Assembly (NCBI GenBank): GCA_934476235.1
Contig: CAKSNL010000003.1
Span: forward strand, 186,001-250,000
DNA from: an uncultured Clostridia bacterium
GTDB lineage: Bacteria; Bacillota; Clostridia; CAKSNL01; HGM11501
DNA length: 64,000 nucleotides
Reading direction: 5' to 3'
The notes under the pieces were generated by a model. That model was not told the DNA's origin. It did not search any database and worked only from the letters and a program-made list of their open reading frames with translations. Numbering within the stretch: the first letter of the stretch is position 1; each line of letters begins with the position of its first letter. Below, piece after piece: positions 8,796-17,448 of this stretch. Both the position numbers and the translations under genes were made by a program.

Positions 8796-10442
8796 GTGAA
8801 AATGCTTGGCACAAAATTTGACCTGATTAAAAAGAATTTAAAAGGACAGGGAGCTAAAATATTTGTTTTATCGCTCCTTTCTTCAGTTGTGTCCCTTTTG
8901 TGCATTGCAAGGGCAAGGTGCTATCAGGTAATTATTGATGCGGTGGGGGACGGCTCCGGTCGGAACGCGATCGCTTTATATTCTCTGGCTTTCGTTCTGC
9001 TCGTGCTCTTTACTATCATTTTGTATCAGGTGTACATGTATTTAAGAGAGCGGACCGTGACGGGGCTTTACAACGCCATAAGGCAAAGGATAATGGGCGG
9101 CGCCGCACACGCGGACTACGGCGTGGTATCCGGCTTTCACACGGGCGATATATTAAACAGAATGTTTTCCGACGCAAAAATAGTATCGGACAGTACGGCG
9201 GACATTATTCCGTCCTTTTTGGAGCTTACCGTAACGCTTATAGGATCGGCGGTTTTTCTCTTTTTTATAAGCAGACCGTTCTGCCTTATTTTAGTGGCGT
9301 CGGGCGCAGCAATGTCGGCTGTCGCGGTGCTTTTGCGCAAAGTGATGAAAAAGCTTCATAAGGAGGTTCAGGAGTCGGAGGGCGAGGTGCGCTCGCTCTT
9401 TCAGGAGGAGCTTTCCGGTCTTTTGATGATTAAAGTGTTCGGCGCGGAGGAGCGCTCGCTTTCTGCGATAGACAAAAAGCAGAATAACTATCTTAAAAAG
9501 AACATGAAAAAACAGGCGGTATCCTGCGTGATGAATTTAGGTTATCTTGCGGCGTGCAACGCAATACTTTTATTCACGTTTTTTTACGCGGTATACGGAG
9601 TTAAAGAGGGCTTTTTAACATACGGAACGCTTACCGCCATGATGCAGCTTGCAAATAACATTCAGGGGTCGGTCACAGGGCTCGGCTCTCTGCTTCCGAG
9701 GATATACTCAGCCGCCGCGTCGACCGAGAGAATCGCCGAAATAGCTAATCTTCCGGAGGAAAAAGAGGAAAAGACCCGCCTTTCGGGCGTGAAAAAGATA
9801 AGCTTTGACAACGTTTCCTTCTCCTACGGCAGAAACGATGTGCTTAAAAATATAAGCTTTTCGCTTTCCGAGGGCGAAACGGTCGCGATACAGGGCGCCT
9901 CCGGAATCGGGAAAAGCACACTGCTTTTATTGCTTTTGGGAATATATAAGTGCGACAACGGGGAAATTATCATTTCGGACGGGGAAAAAGAGGAAAAAGC
10001 AGGAAAGGGAACGAGAAAGTTTTTCGCTTTCACGCCCCAGGGAAACGGGCTTTTCTCCGGAACTATCAGAGACAACATTATTTTTGCCCGTGAAAACGCA
10101 AGCGATGCGGAAATTGAAAACGCGCTTAAGATTTCGTGCGCCGACGGGTTCATAAAAGAATTTCCGGAAGGGATAAACACCGTCATCGGCGAAAACGGAA
10201 CGGGACTTTCCGAAGGTCAGCAGCAAAGGATTGCCATCGCGCGTGCGCTTTTGTCAAACGCCGATGTGCTCCTTTTTGACGAGGCGACCAGCGCGCTTGA
10301 CGAGGCAACCGAGAGAGCACTTATCGAAAATCTGTGCGCGGTAAAAAAGACCGCTATACTCATTACACACAGAAAATCGCCGCTTTCCATCGCGTCGTCC
10401 TCATACATAATCAAGGAAAACGGCATCGAAAAGGTAAAATAG
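8796..10442 (+). CDS. ABC exporter, fused permease and ATPase
   Basis: A 548-residue half-transporter of the type IV (MsbA/lantibiotic exporter-like) fold. An N-terminal block of six hydrophobic helices (about residues 20-300) precedes the ATPase domain: Walker A GASGIGKST near 369, signature GLSEGQQQR near 470, Walker B VLLFDEATSALD, and the switch His in LITHR. GTG 8796 is preferred to ATG 8802 because AGGGG lies 9 bp upstream of it. It is followed after 2 bp by the Nudix-RluA gene in one operon. There is no partner half-transporter, so it probably works as a homodimer. Substrate unknown. Confidence 0.85.
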   Translation: MKMLGTKFDLIKKNLKGQGAKIFVLSLLSSVVSLLCIARARCYQVIIDAVGDGSGRNAIALYSLAFVLLVLFTIILYQVYMYLRERTVTGLYNAIRQRIMGGAAHADYGVVSGFHTGDILNRMFSDAKIVSDSTADIIPSFLELTVTLIGSAVFLFFISRPFCLILVASGAAMSAVAVLLRKVMKKLHKEVQESEGEVRSLFQEELSGLLMIKVFGAEERSLSAIDKKQNNYLKKNMKKQAVSCVMNLGYLAACNAILLFTFFYAVYGVKEGFLTYGTLTAMMQLANNIQGSVTGLGSLLPRIYSAAASTERIAEIANLPEEKEEKTRLSGVKKISFDNVSFSYGRNDVLKNISFSLSEGETVAIQGASGIGKSTLLLLLLGIYKCDNGEIIISDGEKEEKAGKGTRKFFAFTPQGNGLFSGTIRDNIIFARENASDAEIENALKISCADGFIKEFPEGINTVIGENGTGLSEGQQQRIAIARALLSNADVLLFDEATSALDEATERALIENLCAVKKTAILITHRKSPLSIASSSYIIKENGIEKVK

Positions 10443-10444
10443 CT

Positions 10445-11647
10445 ATGGAATATTTTGACGAGCTTAACGAAAACGGCGAAAAGACAGGCAGAAGGGTGGA
10501 AAGGACCTTTGCGCATGAAAACGGAATCCTTCACGCCACGAGCCAGATTTATATTTACAGGTATCATAAAGGGAGACTTGAGATTCTTTTGCAGAAACGA
10601 AGCCGAAATAAGGACAGTTACCCCGGAAAGCTTGACATTTCGTGCGCCGGGCATGTTCCGTCCGGATTGGATTATGACGAAAACGCCTTAAAGGAGCTTT
10701 CCGAAGAGCTCGGTATAAAGGCGGATATTTCGTCGCTTAAAAGAATCGGTGTATTCAGGACGAGCAAAAAAGCCGAATTTTACGGAAAGCCCTTTCATGA
10801 TGAGCAGCTTTCAGCGGTCTATATATATGAACTGTATGTTGAAAGCGCTGACATAAAATATCAGAAGGAGGAGATAGAAAACGTCCTCTGGATGGGGGCG
10901 GACGAGATATTAAAGCGGCTCTTGTCGGGAGATACCGCCTTCTGCCTTAATCCGGAGCGGTTTAAAACTGTTCTTGACGCGATATATCACAACATAAAGG
11001 TTTTGTATTCGGACGGTTATATGGCGGTCGCCTTAAAGCCCCCGTCCGTTCCCTCACAGGGAGATGAGAGCGGGAGCAAGGACATGCTCAAAATACTTAA
11101 AGATAACTTCGGCGGCGAATTTTATCCGGTGCAGAGACTTGACAGAAACACCGGCGGAGTTATGGTTTTTGCCAAAAGCAGCGCCGCGGCGGCAAAGCTT
11201 TCGGCACTGATAAATGACAAGGAGCATTTCATAAAGGAATACCTTGCCGTGACAGAGGGTGAAGCGCCCGCAAGCGGAGAATTAAGCGACCTTTTGGTAA
11301 AAAGCGGCGGCAAGGCATTTATAGCGAAGAAAGAACGAAAGGGCGTTAAAAAAGCGGAGCTTTCGTTTTATAAAATCGCTGAAAAGAAAACGGAAAAGGG
11401 AGTATATTCGCTCATTTCAGTCCGCTTAAAAACGGGACGGTTTCATCAGATAAGGGCACAGTTTGCCTCGCGCCGGCTGCCGCTTGCGGGCGACGGGAAG
11501 TACGGCGGGAGAGACAATAAGTGCACATATGCGCTTTTTGCCAAACGAATTGCCTTTTTGCATCCTTATACCGGAGAGAAGATGGATTTTTCGGAGAATC
11601 CGCCGAATGACTATCCATGGAGCTTATTTAATGAATATTTAAAATAA
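10445..11647 (+). CDS. Nudix hydrolase - RluA pseudouridine synthase fusion
   Basis: A 400-residue protein joining two enzyme families in one frame. Residues 1-175 are a Nudix domain of the IDI/YfcD subgroup (YFDELNENGEKTGR, HATSQIYIY, LQKRSRNKDSYPGK). The Nudix box reads GHVPSG-LDYDENAL-KELSEELGI: the usual Glu after the first five residues is Leu and the usual Arg is Lys, but the metal-binding SEEL glutamates remain. Residues 180-400 are RluA-like: PVQRLDRNTGGVMVFAKS carries the catalytic Asp, and TGRFHQIRAQFA is the typical C-terminal motif. ATG 10445 follows the ABC stop; longer readings of the frame run back into that gene. The synthase half lacks an S4 domain. Confidence 0.82.
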   Translation: MEYFDELNENGEKTGRRVERTFAHENGILHATSQIYIYRYHKGRLEILLQKRSRNKDSYPGKLDISCAGHVPSGLDYDENALKELSEELGIKADISSLKRIGVFRTSKKAEFYGKPFHDEQLSAVYIYELYVESADIKYQKEEIENVLWMGADEILKRLLSGDTAFCLNPERFKTVLDAIYHNIKVLYSDGYMAVALKPPSVPSQGDESGSKDMLKILKDNFGGEFYPVQRLDRNTGGVMVFAKSSAAAAKLSALINDKEHFIKEYLAVTEGEAPASGELSDLLVKSGGKAFIAKKERKGVKKAELSFYKIAEKKTEKGVYSLISVRLKTGRFHQIRAQFASRRLPLAGDGKYGGRDNKCTYALFAKRIAFLHPYTGEKMDFSENPPNDYPWSLFNEYLK

Positions 11648-11684
11648 ATAAAGAGCGTGTCAATAAGATGCGCTCTTTATCATT
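11648..11684. terminator. Bidirectional terminator overlapping the pdxT 3' end
   Basis: Stem ATAAAGAGCG (11648-11657) / CGCTCTTTAT (11671-11680). The last codons and stop of pdxT lie inside the hairpin, so one element serves both converging operons. Confidence 0.7.
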
Positions 11685-12232
11685 TTAATAAAGTATTCGT
11701 GAACCGTCAAATCATCCGTAAGCTCCGGATGAAATGCTGTCACAAGCTGGTTTTTCTCCCGTGCGGCGACAATTTTTCCGTCAACCGCTGAAAGAATTGA
11801 AACATCAGCTCCCGCGTCCTTTATATAAGGAGCTCTGATAAATGTCATGGGAATGTCCTTTTTGTCAAACTCCGACACGGTGTGGAAGCTTCCGAGCTGG
11901 CGCCCGTACGCGTTTCGGACGGCGGTTATATCCATCGTGGCGATGTGCGTTCTGTTGTCATTTTCAATTCTTTTTGCAAGAAGTATAAGCCCGGCACAGG
12001 TTCCGAAAACGGGGAGCGAGCCTTCAATAAGGCTCTTAAGCTCATCTGCCATGCCGAGGTCCGTAAGAAGCTTTCCCTGAACGGTGCTTTCCCCGCCCGG
12101 GATTACGAGCCCGTCAAACGAAGAAAGAAGGTCGTACCTTTGGCGAATCTCAAAGCAATCCGCCCCGAGAGCGGAAAGCGACTTTTCGTGCTCCGCGAAC
12201 GCTCCCTGTAAAGCAAGTACTCCGATTCGCAT
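11660..12232 (-). CDS. pdxT: Pyridoxal 5'-phosphate synthase, glutaminase subunit
   Basis: Releases ammonia from glutamine and channels it to PdxS for ribose-5-phosphate-dependent PLP synthesis. Class I amidotransferase features: IGVLALQGAFAEHEKSL at the start, VIPGGESTVQGKLL, the nucleophile Cys in FGTCAGLILLA near residue 79, and the His-Glu pair in AFHPELTDD near residue 170. Length 190 is normal. Its ATG overlaps the pdxS stop by one base (TAATG), so the two subunits are translationally coupled. mnmA lies upstream in the same direction. Confidence 0.96.
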   Translation of the reverse strand: MRIGVLALQGAFAEHEKSLSALGADCFEIRQRYDLLSSFDGLVIPGGESTVQGKLLTDLGMADELKSLIEGSLPVFGTCAGLILLAKRIENDNRTHIATMDITAVRNAYGRQLGSFHTVSEFDKKDIPMTFIRAPYIKDAGADVSILSAVDGKIVAAREKNQLVTAFHPELTDDLTVHEYFIKMIKSASY

Positions 12233-13107
12233 TATTTTCCTCTTTCCGCCATGAGAAGCTCAATTTCCTGTTCGTTGATTCCGACCATTGCCTCGCCGAG
12301 ATCCTCGGAAAGCTCAGCAAGTATTTTGGGGTCGTTATAATTCGTGACAGCCTTGACGATTGCCGCAGCGCGCTTTTTCGGGTTGCCGGATTTAAATATA
12401 CCGGAGCCGACGAAAACGCCCTCCGCGCCCAGCTGCATCATAAGCGCAGCGTCCGCGGGTGTTGCGACTCCGCCCGCAGCGAAGTTTACAACGGGGAGCT
12501 TGCCGTTTTTGTGAACATATAAAACAAGGTCGTAAGGAACCCTTAATTCCTTTGCCGCATCAAAAAGCTCATCCTCGCTCATCGAAGTGAGTCTTCTTAT
12601 CTCAGACTGCATCATGCGCATGTGGCGAACCGCCTGCACAACGTCGCCTGTTCCGGGCTCGCCCTTGGTTCTTATCATCGAAGCGCCTTCGTTTATTCTT
12701 CTGAGCGCTTCGCCGAGATCTTTCGCTCCGCATACAAAGGGAACGCGGAACGCGGTCTTGTCAATGTGATATTTATCGTCGGCGGGAGAGAGAACCTCGC
12801 TCTCGTCAATATAGTCAATTTCGATAGCCTCCAAAATCTGCGCCTCCGCGAAATGACCGATACGGCACTTTGCCATGACAGGTATCGAAACGGCTTCTTG
12901 AATTCCCTTTATCATCTTGGGATCGCTCATACGCGAAACGCCGCCCGCGGCTCTGATGTCCGCCGGAATACGTTCAAGCGCCATAACCGCGCATGCGCCG
13001 GCTTCCTCAGCAATCTTTGCCTGCTCGGGAGTGGTGACATCCATGATAACGCCGCCCTTTAACATCTGGGCAAGATTTTTGTTAAGCTCGAATCTTTCGT
13101 TTTCCAT
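12232..13107 (-). CDS. pdxS: Pyridoxal 5'-phosphate synthase, synthase subunit
   Basis: TIM-barrel lyase that assembles PLP from ribose 5-phosphate, glyceraldehyde 3-phosphate and ammonia. Family blocks include LAQMLKGGVIMDVTTPEQAK, ALERIPADIRAAGGVSRM, the active-site Lys in PVMAKCRIGHFAEAQ, and the phosphate loop GEPGTGDVVQAVRHMR. At 291 residues it is normal. The start at MENERFELN is chosen because AAGGAG sits 8 bp upstream; a longer frame adds 12 residues with no site of its own. The mnmA stop is 44 bp upstream. Confidence 0.96.
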   Translation of the reverse strand: MENERFELNKNLAQMLKGGVIMDVTTPEQAKIAEEAGACAVMALERIPADIRAAGGVSRMSDPKMIKGIQEAVSIPVMAKCRIGHFAEAQILEAIEIDYIDESEVLSPADDKYHIDKTAFRVPFVCGAKDLGEALRRINEGASMIRTKGEPGTGDVVQAVRHMRMMQSEIRRLTSMSEDELFDAAKELRVPYDLVLYVHKNGKLPVVNFAAGGVATPADAALMMQLGAEGVFVGSGIFKSGNPKKRAAAIVKAVTNYNDPKILAELSEDLGEAMVGINEQEIELLMAERGK

Positions 13108-13151
13108 AGTGATTACTCCTTGTGAAATATTATTTTTAAGCAAGTTAATAT

Positions 13152-14225
13152 TTAAATTATTGTTCCGCCGCCGACAACCGTGTCGCCGTCATAAAACACG
13201 ACCGCCTGACCCTTGGTTACGGCGCGCTGGGGCTCGTCAAACTCGACTTTTAACACCCCGTCCTTATCGGGTGATATTACGGCTCCGCTTTCGCCCTGAC
13301 TGTAGCGGACCTTTGCCTTCACCCGCATCGGCTTATCAAGGCTTTCGACCGAGATAAGATTAATGTCCGACGCATATAAAACCTTAGAATAAAGATCCTT
13401 TTCGTCCCCCAGAATCACCGTGTTTTCCGAAGGGTTTATCGAGATTACGTAAAGCGAATGCTCGTAAGCGATTCCGAGCCCTCTGCGCTGCCCTACGGTA
13501 TAGCGGATGATGCCCTTGTGCCTGCCTAAGACGTGCCCGTTTTTATCCAGAAAATCACCGGGCGGATAGGTCTTATTCATATATTCTTCAATGAAATCGG
13601 CATATTTTCCGTTCTGAACAAAACAAATGTCCTGACTGTCATGCTTTCGCGCATTTATGAATCCGCATTTTTCCGCAATCTTGCGAACCTCGCTTTTTTC
13701 AAGGTCGCCCAAAGGGAATAAGGTGTGCGAAAGCTGCTCCTGAGTGAGCGAATAAAGCACATAGCTCTGATCCTTGGTTATATCGGTTGCTTTTTTTAAT
13801 AAAAATCTCCCTGTCTTACCGTCTTTTAAGACCTTTGCGTAATGCCCGGTCACAACAAAGTCTGCCTTAAGCTCCATCGCTCTTTGATAGAGCTTTTCGA
13901 ATTTAAGATAGCGGTTGCAGTCAATGCAGGGATTCGGCGTTGCGCCGTGCTCGTATGAGTTAACAAATTTATCTATAACACATTCTGAAAACTTGTCCGT
14001 AAAATTAAAAACATAGTACGGCATGCCGAGCTTATACGCAACGCTTTTAGCGTCCTCCACGTCCGACAAAGAACAGCAGCTGTTCGGGCGTGCCTCGTCA
14101 GCGTAGCCGTTAAAAAGCTTCATCGTCGCGCCGACTGCGTCAAAGCCCATGTTTTTTATAAGATATGCCGCTACGGAGGAGTCAACTCCGCCGCTCATTG
14201 CAATCAATGCTTTTTTGTTTGTCAT
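13152..14225 (-). CDS. mnmA: tRNA-specific 2-thiouridylase MnmA
   Basis: Thiolates U34 of tRNA-Lys, -Glu and -Gln. The N-terminal PP-loop is AMSGGVDSSVAAYL (residues 9-22). The two catalytic cysteines appear in NPCIDCNRYLKF near 98 and DICFVQNGKY near 200. The C-terminal beta-barrel ends KGQAVVFYDGDTVVGGGTI. At 357 residues it is full length. It leads a minus-strand group with pdxS and pdxT, which fits the PLP needs of cysteine desulfurase, though that link is inference. A consensus promoter lies upstream. Confidence 0.95.
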   Translation of the reverse strand: MTNKKALIAMSGGVDSSVAAYLIKNMGFDAVGATMKLFNGYADEARPNSCCSLSDVEDAKSVAYKLGMPYYVFNFTDKFSECVIDKFVNSYEHGATPNPCIDCNRYLKFEKLYQRAMELKADFVVTGHYAKVLKDGKTGRFLLKKATDITKDQSYVLYSLTQEQLSHTLFPLGDLEKSEVRKIAEKCGFINARKHDSQDICFVQNGKYADFIEEYMNKTYPPGDFLDKNGHVLGRHKGIIRYTVGQRRGLGIAYEHSLYVISINPSENTVILGDEKDLYSKVLYASDINLISVESLDKPMRVKAKVRYSQGESGAVISPDKDGVLKVEFDEPQRAVTKGQAVVFYDGDTVVGGGTII

Positions 14226-14265
14226 GGCACACCTCTTTCTTTCAATGCCTATATGTTTAGTATGT

Positions 14266-14294
14266 ATTATACATTATTTGATATTTAATGTCAA
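14266..14294 (-). promoter_or_regulatory. mnmA promoter
   Basis: On the minus strand TTGACA (14289-14294), 17-bp spacer and TATAAT (14266-14271), both perfect. Confidence 0.85.
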
Positions 14295-14331
14295 TAGTTT
14301 CTTAAATATATATTAAATATCTTAAATATTA

Positions 14332-14360
14332 TTGATATTGTAAAAAAGGCGTAGTATAAT
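14332..14360 (+). promoter_or_regulatory. Promoter of the HD-domain gene
   Basis: TTGATA (14332-14337), 17-bp spacer, TATAAT (14355-14360). Divergent from the mnmA promoter. Confidence 0.8.
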
Positions 14361-14396
14361 AAAGCACGAAGCTTGATTTAAGGGAGTTATGACCGT

Positions 14397-14885
14397 ATGC
14401 TTAAAAATTATTTAAGAGCCAGGGTCCTTTTTTTGGGGAGTGAGATACTTTCCTCGGTCAATATGGAAAAAGAACGCCTTTTTATGCAGCACGGAACGAC
14501 CGATGTTCTGGCCCATTCTTTTAATGTCGCATGTATAAGCCTTTTTATCGCATATATTCTTAAATTAAAAATAAACGAACGCGCGCTGGTCCGCGGCGCA
14601 CTTTTGCATGACTATTTTCTTTATGACTGGCACGAGAAAAAAACGTCCGGACTTCCGCACGGATTCACGCACCCTAAGACCGCTTTAGATAACGCCATGC
14701 GCGATTTTTCCGTAAGTCCCGTGGAACAGGATATAATAGTAAGGCACATGTTTCCTTTGACGATAGTTCCGCCGAAATACACCGAAAGCGCCGTTGTCTG
14801 CGTTGCGGATAAGATATGCGCGGTAACGGAGACCTTAAGGCTTAAACGCCTTATTATTGAAATGTATAAAAATAAATTAAGATAG
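14397..14885 (+). CDS. HD-domain phosphohydrolase-like protein
   Basis: A 162-residue protein with HD-superfamily metal ligands: HSFNVACIS near residue 39, the paired HD in ALLHDYFLYDWHEK near 70, and a late Asp in VCVADKICAVTETLR. The HTHP-rich GLPHGFTHPKTALDNA segment is also typical. The substrate (nucleotide, cyclic dinucleotide or other) cannot be read from the sequence. AGGGAG lies 10 bp before ATG 14397; an overlapping ATG at 14389 would give only an eight-codon peptide. The SSB-like gene follows after 60 bp and may be co-transcribed. Confidence 0.75.
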   Translation: MLKNYLRARVLFLGSEILSSVNMEKERLFMQHGTTDVLAHSFNVACISLFIAYILKLKINERALVRGALLHDYFLYDWHEKKTSGLPHGFTHPKTALDNAMRDFSVSPVEQDIIVRHMFPLTIVPPKYTESAVVCVADKICAVTETLRLKRLIIEMYKNKLR

Positions 14886-14945
14886 CGTTATAAATGCTTT
14901 ATCTTTCGCATATATTAGGTTAGAACATATGCGGGAGGTATTTAA

Positions 14946-15581
14946 ATGGCAAATGAAAATAATAAAGTAAAACTTATGGGGCGCGTTGCCGAGGAACCTG
15001 TATTGAGCCACAGGGTGTACGGCGAGGGATTTTATAAGACGGTGATTGCCGTCGAGAGGTTATCCGGAGCGTGCGATATGGTCCCGGTCACGGTATCGGA
15101 AAGACTTTTGATGTCCTGCCCCGCCGTTGTCGGCGAAGATTACTTCGTTACCGGGCAGTTCAGATCGTATAACAACTATTCCGATACGGGGAGCAGATTG
15201 AAGCTTACCGTTTTTGCAAAGACCTTTTGCCCGGCATACGAGAGCGACGAGGATGAACCTAACGATATTTTTCTTGACGGTTATTTGTGCAAGGAGCCGG
15301 TATTTCGCTCGACCCCGTTCGGGAGAGAGATTGCCGATATGCTGCTTGCGGTAAACAGGTCCTACGGAAAAAGCGATTACATACCGGTAATAGCGTGGAG
15401 CAGAAATGCAAGGTTTTGCGCGTCACTTCCGGTGGGAACGCATATAAGGATTTACGGCCGTATCCAGTCGCGGGAATACCAGAAAAAAACGGAGGACGGA
15501 ACCGTTATAAAGACCGCATACGAAATTTCTGCCTCCAAGCTTGAGCTTCCCGACGACGAGTACGGGGAAGAGATGATATAA
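14946..15581 (+). CDS. SSB-like protein with two tandem OB folds
   Basis: A 211-residue protein in which two SSB-like OB domains follow each other. The first (residues 1-100) starts NKVKLMGRVAEEPVLSHR with YKTVIAVERLSG. The second (about 107-205) starts DIFLDGYLCKEPVFRSTPFG with MLLAVNRSYGKSDYIPVIAW. Each half has the shape of bacterial SSB, the second being closer to PriB/SSB. There is no acidic DDDIPF-type C-terminal tail, so it is probably not the main SSB. A small inverted repeat CGCATAT/ATATGCG (14907-14933) ends on the ribosome-binding site GGGAGG and could mask it. A strong terminator follows. Confidence 0.75.
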   Translation: MANENNKVKLMGRVAEEPVLSHRVYGEGFYKTVIAVERLSGACDMVPVTVSERLLMSCPAVVGEDYFVTGQFRSYNNYSDTGSRLKLTVFAKTFCPAYESDEDEPNDIFLDGYLCKEPVFRSTPFGREIADMLLAVNRSYGKSDYIPVIAWSRNARFCASLPVGTHIRIYGRIQSREYQKKTEDGTVIKTAYEISASKLELPDDEYGEEMI

Positions 15582-15585
15582 AAAG

Positions 15586-15625
15586 AAAAACTTTCCCGGA
15601 TTTTTATGCCCGGGAAAGTTTTTTT
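15586..15625 (+). terminator. Terminator after the SSB-like gene
   Basis: 14-bp stem AAAAACTTTCCCGG (15586-15599) / CCGGGAAAGTTTTT (15610-15623), followed by further T residues. Confidence 0.9.
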
Positions 15626-15630
15626 GCGGC

Positions 15631-15659
15631 TTGACAATGCGGACAAATTTTGGTAGAAT
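15631..15659 (+). promoter_or_regulatory. Promoter of the two-gene ABC exporter operon
   Basis: TTGACA (15631-15636), 17-bp spacer, TAGAAT (15654-15659). This places the true start of the next gene at 15703 and rules out the longer reading frame. Confidence 0.85.
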
Positions 15660-15702
15660 ATTCATTTATAAGTCAGAATTTTTACGAAAGGATAATAGAA
15701 AA

Positions 15703-17448
15703 ATGCTAAAGCAGCTTGCAAAAAGTGTGAGAGAATACAAAAAACCGACGGTATATACGCTGATCTTTATTGTTTTTGAGGCGGTCATCGAAATATTTAT
15801 ACCGTTTATAACGGCAAACCTTGTTAATGACATCAAAGCGGGAACCGACATTTCCGAGGTCGCAAAGACCGGCACGTTTCTTATCGGTGCCGCTTTGGTT
15901 TCGCTTTTCTGCGGCGGAGCGGCGGGCTTTACATGCTCCTCCGCTTCAGCCGGGTTTGCGAAAAATTTAAGGCACGATATATTTAAAAAAGTGCAGAGCT
16001 ATACGTTTGAAAATATCGACAAGTTTTCATCTTCGTCGCTGGTGACGAGAATAACGACGGACGTGTCGAACGTACAGCTTGCCTATATGATGATAATCAG
16101 AACGGCGGTAAGGTGCCCCTTGATGCTTGTCTTTGCGATAGTGATGGCATACATTATGGGAGGGGAGCTTGCCGGAACGTTTGTCGTGGTCGTTCCCGTT
16201 CTGGCACTGGGTCTTTATCTCGTCAGCAGAAAGGCGATGCCGGCATTTCGCAGCGTTTTCAGAAAGTACGACAGATTAAATGAGTCGATTGAGGAAAACG
16301 TCCGCGCGATGAGAGTTGTTAAAGGCTTTGCGCGCGAGGATTACGAGAAAAAGAAATTCAATGCCGCGGCAGAGGATATCTGCTCAGACTTTACAAGAGC
16401 GGAAAGAATCGTTGCCATAAACTCTCCGCTCATGCAGTTTTGCGTGTATTTCAACATGATATTCGTGCTGATCGTCGGCTCGAAGATGACCATAACGAGC
16501 CGCGGGACAAGCGTTGACGTGGGTCAGATATCGGCAATGCTCACTTATGGCATGCAGATTTTAATGTCTCTTATGATGCTGGCAATGATATATGTCATTA
16601 TAACAATGTCCGCCGAATCGGCTAAGAGAATATGCGAGGTGCTGACTGAGGAGCCGGCGCTTAAAAATCCCAAAAATCCGGTCACGGAGGTTAAGGACGG
16701 ATCGGTGGAATTTGACAATGTAAGCTTTAAGTATTCAAAAAGCGCAAAAAGATTTGCCCTTTCCGGGGTCGACCTTAAGATAGATTCCGGAATGACGGTC
16801 GGCATAATCGGAGGTACGGGATCGAGCAAATCGACGCTCGTTCAGCTTATTGCAAGGCTTTATGACGCAACGGAAGGAACGGTCAGAGTCGGCGGCGTCG
16901 ATGTCACCGATTATGACCTTGAAACGCTCCGAAATTCTGTCGCGATCGTTCTTCAGAAGAATCTTTTGTTTTCAGGAACAATCAAGGATAACTTAAGATG
17001 GGGAAACGATAACGCAACCGATGAGGAAATGCTAGCGGCGTGCCGCCTTTCCCAGGCTGACGAATTTATCTCTTTGTTCCCCGACGGTTACGATACCATG
17101 ATAGAGCAGGGCGGAACGAATGTGTCCGGCGGTCAGAAGCAGAGACTCTGCATAGCAAGAGCGCTTTTGAAGAAGCCGAAAATTATCATATTTGACGATT
17201 CGACAAGTGCGGTCGATACAAAGACCGACGCTCTTATAAGAGCGGGCATGAGACAGTTTATTCCCGAAACCACAAAGATAATCATAGCGCAGAGAATATC
17301 GTCCGTTATGGACTCCGACCTTATAGTGGTAATGGATAACGGAAAGATACAGGCGTCCGGCACGCACGAATATCTTCTTGCCAACAGTGAAATATATAAG
17401 GAAGTATATTCCGAGCAGACGAACGGGGGTGACGGAGATGAAGAGTAA
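15703..17448 (+). CDS. ABC exporter half-transporter (first of a heterodimer)
   Basis: A 581-residue fused permease-ATPase, beginning MLKQLAKSVREYKKPTVYT. Six hydrophobic helices fill about residues 15-315. The ATPase domain has Walker A GGTGSSKST near 368, with Ser-Ser where Gly-Ala/Gly-Ser is common, signature NVSGGQKQR near 480, and Walker B IIIFDDSTSAVD. The second catalytic residue after Walker B is Asp instead of Glu. Such a degenerate site is usual in one half of heterodimeric exporters, and the partner overlaps it downstream by 11 bp. ATG 15703 fits the promoter and AAAGGAT site. Substrate unknown; a multidrug role is possible. Confidence 0.88.
   Translation: MLKQLAKSVREYKKPTVYTLIFIVFEAVIEIFIPFITANLVNDIKAGTDISEVAKTGTFLIGAALVSLFCGGAAGFTCSSASAGFAKNLRHDIFKKVQSYTFENIDKFSSSSLVTRITTDVSNVQLAYMMIIRTAVRCPLMLVFAIVMAYIMGGELAGTFVVVVPVLALGLYLVSRKAMPAFRSVFRKYDRLNESIEENVRAMRVVKGFAREDYEKKKFNAAAEDICSDFTRAERIVAINSPLMQFCVYFNMIFVLIVGSKMTITSRGTSVDVGQISAMLTYGMQILMSLMMLAMIYVIITMSAESAKRICEVLTEEPALKNPKNPVTEVKDGSVEFDNVSFKYSKSAKRFALSGVDLKIDSGMTVGIIGGTGSSKSTLVQLIARLYDATEGTVRVGGVDVTDYDLETLRNSVAIVLQKNLLFSGTIKDNLRWGNDNATDEEMLAACRLSQADEFISLFPDGYDTMIEQGGTNVSGGQKQRLCIARALLKKPKIIIFDDSTSAVDTKTDALIRAGMRQFIPETTKIIIAQRISSVMDSDLIVVMDNGKIQASGTHEYLLANSEIYKEVYSEQTNGGDGDEE

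Noticed and set aside
15631..15702. Upstream extension of the ABC exporter gene
   Set aside because: The extra codons coincide with the -35/-10 promoter and leader; ATG 15703 has its own ribosome-binding site.
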